The translations under genes were made by a program, and so were the position numbers. DNA of 64,000 nucleotides. Source: Acetivibrio clariflavus DSM 19732. Lineage in GTDB: Bacteria; Bacillota; Clostridia; Acetivibrionales; Acetivibrionaceae. Shown here piece after piece: positions 9,760-19,264 of the stretch. Within the stretch, counting starts at the first letter, position 1, and each line of letters opens with the position of its first letter. Below the pieces are notes generated by a model. The model searched no databases, was not told the origin of the DNA, and saw nothing but the letters and a program-made list of their open reading frames with translations. The stretch lies in NCBI RefSeq assembly GCF_000237085.1, contig NC_016627.1, forward strand, positions 4,576,001 through 4,640,000, read 5' to 3'.

Positions 9760-10714
9760 AAAATCATCTCCCCTATCCATATCATCTAAATTTCTCTATA
9801 TTTTACACCTGGACTATACAAATATTATATCTTTTTTTTATGTAATATAAAAGCCCTATATTTTTATCTCATAAATAGCATTAAAAATATTGGGCATTGC
9901 TCCCAAAAGCATTTTCTACATATAGGAAACTGCCCTATATCTTCTATTAATTTTTCCTTGTACATTTCATAATTAATTTTTATATCTTTAAATTAACCCG
10001 GTTTATGAGAAAAAATATTATTTAGTTCTATTGACATAATTTGAAAAAGGATATACAATTTATAATGTAATATTTTAGGATACATAACTAACATTTTTTA
10101 ACGTTTTTGCATTGTAGTGTTTTATTTTCCTGACCTCTTTTTGACACAATCAGGTTTGACTAATTATTGAATAAACATTATTAGTAATTTTTTATGTATT
10201 CATTATAATTAGAAAATAATAGAAATAGATAATATATAGAAGCAGATATTTTATATTTGATAAGTTGTTGTTATTTTAGGGGTGGTATAATTTGAATATT
10301 TGGGTTAGTAAAAGTTGAGTCTTTCTTAGGCAAAAGTTCTGAAAGCAATATCACATGTTTATATTATTAATCGGTAGTAAATTTGCTGCAAAAAACATAG
10401 AAGTGCTTTATCTATTCTTTAATTATACTCTCCAGTAATAATTACAGCCATAAGAATGTGGAATTCCAATTAACATACGTCCTATTTTGGCGTTAAAAAT
10501 CTATTTTATACTTTATTACCCCATCCCACGAAACATCAATTTATCCATGATAGTTTTTCGTCGGCTCAGTTGTATGGCAAAACCATTAATATTGACATAA
10601 TATTAACTTAAATTTGTGTTTAAATATTTTTAATATTATAGATAAGCAATCTTTTTCAACTTTACATAAACTATTATTTAATAAATTTTTTATGATTTTT
10701 TTAGGAGGAGTAAA
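9760..10714. other. 950-bp intergenic region between divergent genes
   Basis: AT-rich spacer carrying the promoters of the leftward dockerin gene and the rightward nucleotide-sugar operon. A TTGACA at 10592 is a possible -35 for the latter, but no -10 sits at a good distance. No gene was found. Confidence 0.4.
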
Positions 10715-11707
10715 ATGGAACTAAAAAACAAAAAAGTACTAGTAACCGGTGCCGACGGATTTATAGGGAGCCATCTCGTCGAAGCACTTTTAGAGGAAGG
10801 TGCAGATGTTACTGCATTTGTGTATTACAATTCATTTAACAATTGGGGATGGATTGATACTTTCCCGAAAGAAAAATTAGAAAAAACAAAAATATTCCAG
10901 GGAGATATCCGCGATGCAAATTGTGTAAGAGAAGCCGTTAAAAACGTGGAATGTGTTTTTCATCTTGCTGCACTTATCGCTATTCCTTACAGCTATTATG
11001 CACCGGAAAGCTACGTTGATACCAACATTAAAGGCACTCTCAATGTTCTGCAAGCATCAAAAGATTATGCAATCGAAAGGGTGCTTGTAACTTCAACTTC
11101 TGAGGTTTACGGTACCGCAAAATATGTGCCCATTGATGAGTCACATCCATTCCAGGGCCAGTCGCCTTATTCCGCATCCAAAATCGGAGCCGATAGAATT
11201 GCGGAGTCTTTTTACAGAAGCTATGATCTTCCGGTGACTATAGTACGTCCGTTTAATACTTACGGCCCAAGGCAGTCAGCCAGAGCGGTTATACCTACAA
11301 TAATTTCACAGCTTTTATCCGGAAAGACAGAAATCAAACTTGGGAATTTGAGCCCAACACGAGATTTTAACTTTGTAAAAGATACCGTTAATGGTTTTAT
11401 TGAAATAGCCAAGTCAGATAAGACCATTGGCGAAGAGATAAATATAGCAAGTGGTGTTGAAATTTCCATCGGAGATCTTTTTGAAGAACTTAGGCTGCAA
11501 ATAAATAAAGACGCCAAAATAATCAATGACGAGATAAGACTGCGACCTGAAAAAAGTGAAGTAGACCGCCTGTTGGGGTCAAACAAAAAAATAATGCAGC
11601 TTACCAACTGGCAACCGAAATACGATTTGAGAGCTGGACTAAAAGAAACAATATCTTGGTTTAAAGATAATTTAGATAAATATAAAACAGATATATACAA
11701 TGTTTAA
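10715..11707 (+). CDS. NAD-dependent 4,6-dehydratase, LegB family
   Basis: A 330-residue extended SDR. It has the Rossmann motif TGADGFIGSH (10-20), a TSTSEVYG serine segment, and the YSASK catalytic pair at about 152-156. The segments LIAIPYSYYAPESYVDTN and RQSARAVIPTI are typical of the family annotated LegB, which forms 4-keto-6-deoxy sugar nucleotides. It is first in a three-gene operon, 29 bp before the nucleotidyltransferase gene. AGGAGG lies upstream of the ATG. The other legionaminate genes (legC, legG, legI, legF) are absent here, so I infer another 6-deoxy sugar as the product. The Leg name describes family, not pathway. Confidence 0.88.
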   Translation: MELKNKKVLVTGADGFIGSHLVEALLEEGADVTAFVYYNSFNNWGWIDTFPKEKLEKTKIFQGDIRDANCVREAVKNVECVFHLAALIAIPYSYYAPESYVDTNIKGTLNVLQASKDYAIERVLVTSTSEVYGTAKYVPIDESHPFQGQSPYSASKIGADRIAESFYRSYDLPVTIVRPFNTYGPRQSARAVIPTIISQLLSGKTEIKLGNLSPTRDFNFVKDTVNGFIEIAKSDKTIGEEINIASGVEISIGDLFEELRLQINKDAKIINDEIRLRPEKSEVDRLLGSNKKIMQLTNWQPKYDLRAGLKETISWFKDNLDKYKTDIYNV

Positions 11708-11736
11708 TTAAGCTTAGTTTATAAGGGGGAGTAAAT

Positions 11737-12444
11737 ATGCAAGCTGTAATTCTGGCCGGTGGTCAAGGAACAAGACTCAGACCATTCACCACCTGTATTC
11801 CAAAACCTTTGATGCCTATAGATGATATGCCTATTTTAGAAGTAATAATGCGACAATTGAAATATTTCGGGATAAAAAACATTATTGTATCACTAAATCA
11901 TTTGGCAGACTTAATGATGGCATTTCTTCAACGGGGAGAAAAGCTAGGTCTTAACATAAGCTATGTCATTGAAGATAAAGCTTTAGGCACGGCTGGCCCC
12001 CTATCCATCATTGATAACTTGGAAGAAACCTTTTTAGTTATGAATGCAGATCTATTGACAACTATAGATTTCGGAAATTTAATAGATTTTCATAAGCAGA
12101 ATGGCTTCGATGCAACTATATCCACATACAGAAAAGAAGTGAACATAAGCCTTGGAGTAGTAAAATCTTCTGATAACAATTTTGTTGACTATATTGAAAA
12201 ACCAACCTACAAATTCGATGTAAGCATGGGAATATATGTGTTCAATAAAAGTATCGTAAAATATATACCTAAAAATGAAAAAATGGATATACCGGATTTA
12301 ATACTCAAACTCAAAGAAAATAACAAGAGAATCGGTTGTTATCGCGCTGACTACGATTGGCTTGATATCGGAAAATTTGATGATTATGAAAAAGCAGTAA
12401 ATGTATTTAGGGAAAAGAGGAGCGAATTTTTGCGAAATGGATAA
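11737..12444 (+). CDS. Sugar-1-phosphate nucleotidyltransferase
   Basis: A 235-residue GT-A-fold pyrophosphorylase. It has the signature LAGGQGTRLRPFT at residues 5-17, the IPKPLMPI lysine segment and NADLLT, a metal-binding Asp motif. It activates a hexose phosphate to the NDP-sugar; the family includes mannose-1-phosphate guanylyltransferases and the PtmE glucosamine-1-phosphate guanylyltransferase. Base choice (G, T or U) cannot be read from sequence. It sits between the dehydratase and the reductase and should supply the dehydratase substrate. GGGGG lies upstream of the ATG. Confidence 0.87.
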   Translation: MQAVILAGGQGTRLRPFTTCIPKPLMPIDDMPILEVIMRQLKYFGIKNIIVSLNHLADLMMAFLQRGEKLGLNISYVIEDKALGTAGPLSIIDNLEETFLVMNADLLTTIDFGNLIDFHKQNGFDATISTYRKEVNISLGVVKSSDNNFVDYIEKPTYKFDVSMGIYVFNKSIVKYIPKNEKMDIPDLILKLKENNKRIGCYRADYDWLDIGKFDDYEKAVNVFREKRSEFLRNG

Positions 12445-13348
12445 AATACTTTTCCTGGGTTCGAACAGCTTCACAGGATTCTATTTTCAAAAATTTATTA
12501 AAGACAAAGGACTTGACAAGGAATACAAGTTTATTGGTACAGATATTTCCGATGTCCATAATAACAATTTTTCGGTCAGCGACTACATAAAGCTAAATCC
12601 TTTGGACAAAAGTGAACTTGAAGATGTTATTATTAATTTAAAACCCAATTATATAATAAACTTTATCGGTACCTTTTCCGGTGCAACATATAACGATTAT
12701 ATCAATATAAATACCAATATATCAAAGAATATTTTTGATATATTGGTAGAAAACAATCTTGAGGTCAAAAAAGTTCTTTTGATCGGTTCTGCAGCAGAGT
12801 ATGGAATTGTTAAGGATATGCCCATAAAGGAGGATAGCTGTAATAATCCTGTAAATTATTATGGGCTGTCAAAACTTTTTCAAACTCATATTGCAAAATA
12901 CTATCATGACAATTATGGTATTAACGTCAATGTGTTAAGGACTTTCAACATCATCGGAAAAGGTATTTCAAAAAGTCTGTCAATAGGAAACTTTATAGAC
13001 AAAATTGAAAAAGCCAGAGACGGTGATTATATTACTGTAGGCAATTTATTTCCCAAGCGGGATTTTCTGCATATTGAAGATGTGGTTGAAGCCTACTGGG
13101 AAGTATTGAAAAAAGGTAAAACCGGCGAAATATATAACGTATGCAGCGGAAAATCAATAGCAATAGAAGATATTTTTTTAACTTTTGTCAGAATGTCAAG
13201 CAAAAAACTATTCCCCTTAGTGGACGAAAAGCTTATAAAGAAGGATGAAATAATGGACATCTATGGTGATAACAGCAAAATTAAAAATGATACGAATTGG
13301 AGTCCTAAAATCGATATTTTAAATGATAAGGCTTACAATGTATTTTGA
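12437..13348 (+). CDS. NAD-dependent epimerase/reductase, RMD or RmlD-like
   Basis: The 303-residue SDR starts at the ATG overlapping the previous stop (ATGGATAA, 8-bp overlap), with GAGGAG upstream. A frame-compatible ATG at 12401 lacks a site. It has a Rossmann motif LGSNSFTG, the serine segment LLIGSAAEYG and the YYGLSK catalytic pair. Resemblance is to GDP-6-deoxy-4-keto-hexose reductases and related 4-keto reductases. With the two upstream genes this makes an activate, dehydrate, reduce or epimerise route to an NDP-6-deoxyhexose. The exact sugar is unknown. The polymer nearby is Pel, but Pel itself is built from GalNAc/GlcNAc, so the sugar may be for another glycan. Confidence 0.8.
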   Translation: MDKILFLGSNSFTGFYFQKFIKDKGLDKEYKFIGTDISDVHNNNFSVSDYIKLNPLDKSELEDVIINLKPNYIINFIGTFSGATYNDYININTNISKNIFDILVENNLEVKKVLLIGSAAEYGIVKDMPIKEDSCNNPVNYYGLSKLFQTHIAKYYHDNYGINVNVLRTFNIIGKGISKSLSIGNFIDKIEKARDGDYITVGNLFPKRDFLHIEDVVEAYWEVLKKGKTGEIYNVCSGKSIAIEDIFLTFVRMSSKKLFPLVDEKLIKKDEIMDIYGDNSKIKNDTNWSPKIDILNDKAYNVF

Positions 13349-13393
13349 ATAATATAATTTTTAGCAAGTTATATTTATTGTTCAAATATGTAA

Positions 13394-13423
13394 AACAGAA
13401 GCAGCTAAATTGCTGGTTCTGTT
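13394..13423. terminator. Bidirectional terminator
   Basis: AACAGAAGCAGC pairs with GCTGGTTCTGTT, followed by a T run at 13423. It lies between the rightward nucleotide-sugar operon and the leftward pel genes. Confidence 0.85.
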
Positions 13424-13440
13424 TTTATTTTCAAGTCCCG

Positions 13441-14811
13441 CTATTTTATCATAAACACTTGATTTTTCATATCCTTCAAATACAACAGCAGCAATATATA
13501 CGCAATAATTACAGTAAAGGCACTTGCAATCATAAAGCCTAATCCTGGCAAACCATCCCTGCCAATAAGTGTGGTCATAAACATCACTGACACCATATAA
13601 AAAGCCGATATGTAATATGCAAATTTTCTCTCATCAAAATAAAGCAGTACTATTTTTACCACATACATTATTACAGTAAACCCCATAGCTAGTACACACA
13701 TCCAAAGTATAAAATACGTTTTAAAATCGGCAAAAGGTCCTTTTCCCACCTTAAAAGAGAAGAATATCAACAAACTCATGACCGCTAACTGCACAATGCA
13801 TAACTTATAGAAAAAAAGCAATACAGTATTTTTAAGTCTCCTCATAAAAAACTTTATCTCGTTATAAGTTCCATAGTTTAGAATTGCATCAAAAAACTCA
13901 TTGCACTTTATATGCAGTTCTGTTTCGAACTTAACCACAAAAAAGATCAATCCCGGAATGATGCTGAGAACTCCTATGAAAAAAGGAAAATCAAAGTCTT
14001 TCTGTACTGTAAAAAATCCGTTTACAATATAGTTTTCATCCGTAAATCTGTAATATAAGCACGGAAAATACAACCCAACGGTATAAAAAATCCCCGTCAG
14101 CCATAAATCGGGAAATTTTCTTATATATGTAAACCATTCAAAATAGCTTCTGTCTTCCTCCCCGAAAACATTTCTTATTTGTACCAAAAGTAACAAGGCC
14201 GTTACAAAAAAACCTGCTATAAAGCAAAAAAATATGTAAAAAATCTCATACTTCACCGACACAAGCCTAATAAACAATAGCAGTATTATCGTTACTATAT
14301 TTCCTGCTGCGAATCCCGCTATTATTCCTGTATGGTCATTAGCAGCAGATAGATATATCATTTCCAGCCATATAATGCTTACTATGGAAAGGAGAATCAA
14401 AATACAAAAAGCATATTTAATCGGAAGCTTTGCAAACACAGTAAGAGCACCCGAAATTAAAAGGCTGAAAATAGTTGAAGGAAGTATTCCTCCATAAAAC
14501 GAAGCCATAACTTTTTTGTATTCCTTCTGATAAATACAGTCAGAAATATATCGGGTCAAAATAAGGGAGTATATCCCGGTAGTTATTGATGAAAGCATAA
14601 AAGTATATGTAACAGTAACTAATATATGGTCCCTCGGAATGGTTGAGTAGGTATCCTTCCTAAGCAATAGTCCTGCAATAGTTACTGCAAACAAACACAA
14701 CAACATAGGACCATTAAGTGAGACGACAGCTAAGCCATAAGACCTTATTTTATGAATAAAGCCGGTATCCTTTTCTATCATTCTTTTAAGTTGAAATCCA
14801 ATTCCTGCCAT
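13441..14811 (-). CDS. pelG: Pel exopolysaccharide membrane transporter PelG
   Basis: A 456-residue polytopic protein with about 12 hydrophobic helices and the N-terminus MAGIGFQLKRM, which is typical of PelG. PelG is a MOP/polysaccharide-transporter-like protein that, with PelD, PelE and PelF, forms the inner-membrane synthase-export complex for Pel. It is last in the leftward pel run. The gene starts 6 bp after the pelF stop, and its AAAGGTG site lies in the end of pelF. Family assignment is strong; substrate identity in this organism is inferred. Confidence 0.9.
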   Translation of the reverse strand: MAGIGFQLKRMIEKDTGFIHKIRSYGLAVVSLNGPMLLCLFAVTIAGLLLRKDTYSTIPRDHILVTVTYTFMLSSITTGIYSLILTRYISDCIYQKEYKKVMASFYGGILPSTIFSLLISGALTVFAKLPIKYAFCILILLSIVSIIWLEMIYLSAANDHTGIIAGFAAGNIVTIILLLFIRLVSVKYEIFYIFFCFIAGFFVTALLLLVQIRNVFGEEDRSYFEWFTYIRKFPDLWLTGIFYTVGLYFPCLYYRFTDENYIVNGFFTVQKDFDFPFFIGVLSIIPGLIFFVVKFETELHIKCNEFFDAILNYGTYNEIKFFMRRLKNTVLLFFYKLCIVQLAVMSLLIFFSFKVGKGPFADFKTYFILWMCVLAMGFTVIMYVVKIVLLYFDERKFAYYISAFYMVSVMFMTTLIGRDGLPGLGFMIASAFTVIIAYILLLLYLKDMKNQVFMIK

Positions 14812-14817
14812 TTCTTT

Positions 14818-16242
14818 TCACCTTTTCAAATCCTCATATAGTTTTCTGTAAGAACTTCCCATATAATCTATGGTGTAATACTGCTGAACTCTTTTTCTTG
14901 CAGCCTGCCCCATTTTCATCCTCAAATCCTTGTTTTTTGCCAATTTGACTATAGCTTCTCCTAAAGCGTCTGAATCCATAACTCTGGCAACTATGCCTGC
15001 CTCACCGATATTGTCAAAAGTACCGAGTACAATTTCGGAACAGCTGCCCACATCGGTCACTATAGCCGGTTTCCCTGAAGCCATAGCTTCAAGCAGGGAC
15101 AAAGGTTGACCTTCACTTATGCTGGTCAATATAAAAACATCAAAGGAATATAAGGATTTTAAGTATGTTTCATAATCCACTTTCCCAGTAAAAGTTATGT
15201 TCTGGATATTTCGCTTTTCGACATAATCCAAAACATATCGGCTGTACTGCGGATCTTCATCATTTGGCCCTACTATAACCAATCTCATTTTATCGTCATA
15301 TAACTGCTGAGCTTTTTCAAAAGCCCTTACTAACGTAATAATATCTTTAATGGGTACAATTCTGGCAATTGTGCCCACTACAAAATCATCCCCGTAAATT
15401 CTGTCCTGCTCAGGAAAGTTATAGTCCTCCGTATTCATTCCATTTGGAATAATAACTGTCTTTTCCCTGTCAGCACCAAACTCTATTTGAACTTCTCTGT
15501 TTCTTTGAAACTGTGATACAATTTTATCGGCAAAATTATATGCACATAAGGACATGGAACGAAAGTACTTTATCCACAATTCTTTTATATATCCTAAGAT
15601 AAAATCTGACTTGAGTATCTCCTCTTCTCTTTCCCTGACATAAATCCCATGCTCAGTAAGTATAAACGGCTTTTTTGAATTATACCGTATTTTACTTCCC
15701 ACTATCCCCGGGAACCCCGCCGAGACACTGTGATATATATCTGCCTCAGGAACATGTCCCTGCAAGACATGAAATTCGTATATAAACATTGTACGTATGG
15801 ACCATAAAAAATCGTTGTAGGGAGCATTCTGAAAATCCTTGTTATATATATAATCCACAATCTCATAAAAATCTGCACTGTTAAAAAAGTCTATCAACCT
15901 GTATTTTTTCAGCTTATCAACAAAATCGAATACTTGAGCCCAATCAACTTTTTCCCCGGAAAAATGCTTGATAAGCAATTCCTGCTGCTTGCTGCTTTTA
16001 ACTATCCTGGACGGAAATCTCTTTGGCTTTTTCTTAAGGGGAGTATCCAAAAATACTTCTTCTATATGTATCATATTTTCAGGAATCTTGCACACAAATT
16101 TCCCCTTGTCCGATTCCCTGGCTGCTATTGTATAAAGACTTAATTTGTAGTCGGGAAAACATTTCATATAAATATTCATCCAGCTTGATATCCCGCCGGT
16201 CATATAGGGATAGCTTCCTTCAGCTATAAAGCACAAATTCAT
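14818..16242 (-). CDS. pelF: GT4 glycosyltransferase PelF
   Basis: A 474-residue GT4 enzyme with the PelF N-terminal signature (EGSYPYMTGGISSW at about 8-21) and a GT-B C-terminal half: GTIARIVPIKD, GPNDEDPQY, and the catalytic/donor-binding segment SEGQPLSLLEAMASGKPAI near 400. PelF is a cytosolic polymerase using UDP-GlcNAc/UDP-GalNAc and works with the PelDEG membrane complex. The ATG at 16242 overlaps the pelE stop by 4 bases (ATGA) and has AGAGGT 5 bases upstream. An in-frame start 13 codons earlier has no such support. Confidence 0.92.
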   Translation of the reverse strand: MNLCFIAEGSYPYMTGGISSWMNIYMKCFPDYKLSLYTIAARESDKGKFVCKIPENMIHIEEVFLDTPLKKKPKRFPSRIVKSSKQQELLIKHFSGEKVDWAQVFDFVDKLKKYRLIDFFNSADFYEIVDYIYNKDFQNAPYNDFLWSIRTMFIYEFHVLQGHVPEADIYHSVSAGFPGIVGSKIRYNSKKPFILTEHGIYVREREEEILKSDFILGYIKELWIKYFRSMSLCAYNFADKIVSQFQRNREVQIEFGADREKTVIIPNGMNTEDYNFPEQDRIYGDDFVVGTIARIVPIKDIITLVRAFEKAQQLYDDKMRLVIVGPNDEDPQYSRYVLDYVEKRNIQNITFTGKVDYETYLKSLYSFDVFILTSISEGQPLSLLEAMASGKPAIVTDVGSCSEIVLGTFDNIGEAGIVARVMDSDALGEAIVKLAKNKDLRMKMGQAARKRVQQYYTIDYMGSSYRKLYEDLKR

Positions 16243-17159
16243 ATCGCACCTCTGATATCTTGCTCCAAGTGATTTCTCCAAAAAGTAACAATTTCATATG
16301 CTCGTTTAGACAAAACAATATCTTTAGACCTCATCTTTTTCAAAGTATCTTTAAAGCCGTCTATATTTCCGCTGAAATAGTAAAACTCCAATTTTGACAA
16401 ATAAGGCTTGTAACTGTTCGGATATGCCTTTGCAAACTTATCACAAGTCTTTTCAGCTTCTTTGAAGTTTTTAATGGCAATTTCATTCTTTATCTTTTGC
16501 ACATAAAATTCTTTTTCTATGTTTTGAGCCGAGGAAAAATAGAAATCGAATATCTCAGAAAGTTCTTTTCTTTTTAAGAAAGTATTGGTATTATTGAATT
16601 CTTCCCAGATTATCAAATCCAAAAACGCCCTGATAAAATTCTCACAAACATTTATATTTTTTGGATCTTTCAAATAACATTCCCGTGATTCTGAATAGTT
16701 TTCATTTATCTTTTGTCTATAATCACTAATAGCCGTTGAAGCATAGTGAACCACTTCAGGATCGTCATCCCGTACAATTTTCTCTAAAAAAGGGTATATC
16801 TTTTTAAAATCTCCTTTAACAGATTTAAAAGCATATTTTCTTTTTTTATTGATATCTTTTATTTCTAAAACATCCACAATGGGCAAAGTATTTATATAAT
16901 CCACATTAGAAGTATCGGATATTATTTCATCAAATTCCTCTTCATCTCCATCAATCTCATAAAGCGAGCTTTCAATCAGAAAACCGTTTTTAACAAGAAA
17001 ATCGGCAATTATAAACAGGAACACTCCAAAATAAGGTATAAATATGCATAATAAAAACTTCGGAAAATTAAAATCTTTATTTGTTATTTTTCTGTATAGA
17101 AAATATATTGTACTTACAAAAATATTGCCCCCAAGTAAAACCAACAAAGAATTATTCAA
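16239..17159 (-). CDS. pelE: PelE-like membrane protein
   Basis: A 306-residue protein with two N-terminal membrane helices (about 5-22 and 35-57), then a cytosolic helical region with HEAT/TPR-like character (about 100-300). PelE is a membrane-anchored TPR protein that binds PelD and PelF. The order pelD-pelE-pelF-pelG and the 4-bp overlap with pelF support the call; sequence similarity of PelE proteins is low in general. It starts with TTG behind GGGGAG. It is 37 bp from pelD. Confidence 0.75.
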   Translation of the reverse strand: MNNSLLVLLGGNIFVSTIYFLYRKITNKDFNFPKFLLCIFIPYFGVFLFIIADFLVKNGFLIESSLYEIDGDEEEFDEIISDTSNVDYINTLPIVDVLEIKDINKKRKYAFKSVKGDFKKIYPFLEKIVRDDDPEVVHYASTAISDYRQKINENYSESRECYLKDPKNINVCENFIRAFLDLIIWEEFNNTNTFLKRKELSEIFDFYFSSAQNIEKEFYVQKIKNEIAIKNFKEAEKTCDKFAKAYPNSYKPYLSKLEFYYFSGNIDGFKDTLKKMRSKDIVLSKRAYEIVTFWRNHLEQDIRGAI

Positions 17160-17195
17160 TACAATCTCCCCTGTAAATGAATTCAGTTAATAATT

Positions 17196-18941
17196 TCAAT
17201 CAATATTTGCATTGTAAAAATCCGTCACCAAATTATATATAAAATACATTTGCGATTCAACATTTACGTTCATTTTCTCGAAAGGAACATTTCTTATAAC
17301 AATCAGGCTATCCACTTTTTTTGTCTTCCTGTTAAAAACAGGAACAATAATCCTTATACTGCTTTGCAATTGTGTATTAAAGAAAACTTCATTTTTTTCA
17401 AAGGAATTTTTAATCATGTCATAATCCAAACCCGGTTGATATTTTGATAAATCATTCCTTGTTTCAAGTTTGACCTCTTTGAAACCGGTAAGTTCATTAA
17501 TGACCTCAGGTAATATCTGAGTTATACGTTTTCTGTTTTCATTAAGCGTTTTAATAGCATTATATACATTTGAATAGCTGTATTCATAGGTTTTTAACTG
17601 CTCTGTAAGTAACGAAGCAGATTTTCTGGTATTTACGAGGTCTGCCTGGACTGTCTTAAAAAGTTCTTCCAACTCAATATGAGTAAACTTTTTTATTTTA
17701 TTTTCTTTAATTTCAACTGACTTTTTATAGCCTGAAATCAAAGCTATACTGAAATATGCCAAAAACCTTTCTAATGTATTCAAGTTCATTAAATCCAATA
17801 AACCCGAATCCGAGAAAGGAAAGTAGTGCAAAAACATACATAATGCACCGGTATACAAAGCCACATTTATACCATAGGTCAAACCTATAATCATAACCAA
17901 AACAATTGCCATATCGTAATTGAATCCGGTATATTTCATAAACTCTACGACAAGAAAACTGAAAATGGTAGCTTCCATCCATGCCTTATATTTTTTCCAC
18001 AAAGACTTTATTATATCGCCTGCACCATACAGTCTATCTGCAAATAGTCTCTTTTTAAGATTTCTACTCTTATACCATTCATAGGTTTTGAGAAAACCCT
18101 CTGAGAAGGATGTATTGTCTTCTACTCTATTTATAACATTCTTATCTAACGGATACCTCATCTTAGCTTCAAATTTGAAGTTCACTTTTATCTCATTTCT
18201 GCTGAATATATTTTTGGCCTTCCTGATAATATAATTTATATCCAGTACTTCACCTTTAATTTTGTAATTACCGGTAAAATTACTGGCTAATGCAGTAGTA
18301 GTAAGTATCCTGATCAAATCGGATATGTATATTAATTCAATATCTTTAAATATTGACCATACTTCCCGATAGGTATGGTGTTGGAAAGCATCAATAATAT
18401 CCAATACAATTGAGCCCTCACCGTTGCTGTCCAACCCTGGTCCGTAAACCGGAGGCACACGAATAATAAGCATATTTAAACCATATACATCTTTATACAT
18501 GTTGCAGTAAGTCTCACAACTCTTTTTGTATGCACAGTACAGAAAAAACTTTGGATGAGTCTTATAAAGCATTTCATGATTCATAGCTTCATAGGTGTAT
18601 AAATAGGATGTGGAAATATATACAAATTTCTTCACTCTATGCTCACAACATAAGTCAAGAATATTTATCAGCGGAGAAATATCTTTTCCGCTCTCCAACC
18701 AATTTTTTCGATCAGAATTCCCAATTAAATAGTAAACAATATCAAATTGTCCTATCTCAAAAATTTCTCTGCATTCTCTACTTATTGCATCAATTCTATA
18801 ATATGATGCTTTGGAATTCAATTTTAAATTCTTAGGTTTATCGGCGATATCTATAATTGAAACATTCTGTTCAAAAGCCAAAAGGCTTTCTGCCAGACTT
18901 CTGCCAATAAATCCGTTTCCCCCAACTATTAAAACATTCAT
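17196..18941 (-). CDS. pelD: PelD-like protein with N-terminal SDR domain, no GGDEF domain
   Basis: The product has 581 residues. Residues 1-300 are an extended SDR (GGNGFIGRSL Rossmann motif, STSYLYT serine segment, YCAYK catalytic pair), like sugar-nucleotide epimerases. Residues about 320-405 hold four membrane helices. A charged coiled coil follows, then a GAF-like domain (about 480-581) ending the protein. Gram-negative PelD has membrane helices, GAF and a degenerate GGDEF with an RxxD c-di-GMP site. Here the GGDEF part is absent, so c-di-GMP control by this protein is doubtful. The SDR may make UDP-GalNAc, as PelX does in Pseudomonas (inference). Start at 18941 is chosen because MNVLIVGG is a normal SDR N-terminus. 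GGGAG is 14 bases away, which is long, so the start is not certain. No pelA lies in the cluster. Confidence 0.78.
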   Translation of the reverse strand: MNVLIVGGNGFIGRSLAESLLAFEQNVSIIDIADKPKNLKLNSKASYYRIDAISRECREIFEIGQFDIVYYLIGNSDRKNWLESGKDISPLINILDLCCEHRVKKFVYISTSYLYTYEAMNHEMLYKTHPKFFLYCAYKKSCETYCNMYKDVYGLNMLIIRVPPVYGPGLDSNGEGSIVLDIIDAFQHHTYREVWSIFKDIELIYISDLIRILTTTALASNFTGNYKIKGEVLDINYIIRKAKNIFSRNEIKVNFKFEAKMRYPLDKNVINRVEDNTSFSEGFLKTYEWYKSRNLKKRLFADRLYGAGDIIKSLWKKYKAWMEATIFSFLVVEFMKYTGFNYDMAIVLVMIIGLTYGINVALYTGALCMFLHYFPFSDSGLLDLMNLNTLERFLAYFSIALISGYKKSVEIKENKIKKFTHIELEELFKTVQADLVNTRKSASLLTEQLKTYEYSYSNVYNAIKTLNENRKRITQILPEVINELTGFKEVKLETRNDLSKYQPGLDYDMIKNSFEKNEVFFNTQLQSSIRIIVPVFNRKTKKVDSLIVIRNVPFEKMNVNVESQMYFIYNLVTDFYNANID

Positions 18942-19234
18942 ACTACATTCATTGACTCCCTTTAGTAAGGATATTTTTATTAAAAAACCTATAGCTGTAC
19001 TTTCAGACAACTGCTTAACCGGAATTGCTGACAGCAATATTGATTAGAATTTTGAAACCACTAAAGCAGAAATCAACAATAAAATTAATATAGGCAAAAT
19101 ATAGAAACAAAAGCCACACCTAAAGTCAACCTATATATGCTTATATCTATTATACTTATATCTATCAATCCTAACTTATTTTAACATAAAATTATTACAT
19201 CATCAACATCTCGAATAATGCAAAAAACTATAAA

Positions 19235-19264
19235 GCAAATTTTTTATATGCCTTTATAATTTGC
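19235..19264 (-). terminator. Weak terminator at the end of the radical SAM operon
   Basis: GCAAATT pairs with AATTTGC across the stop codon of the last gene. A T-rich stretch follows on the leftward strand. Confidence 0.4.

Noticed and set aside
10715-13348. Legionaminic acid pathway
   Set aside because: Only the LegB-like dehydratase is present; aminotransferase, hydrolase/epimerase, synthase and CMP-transferase genes are absent from the window.
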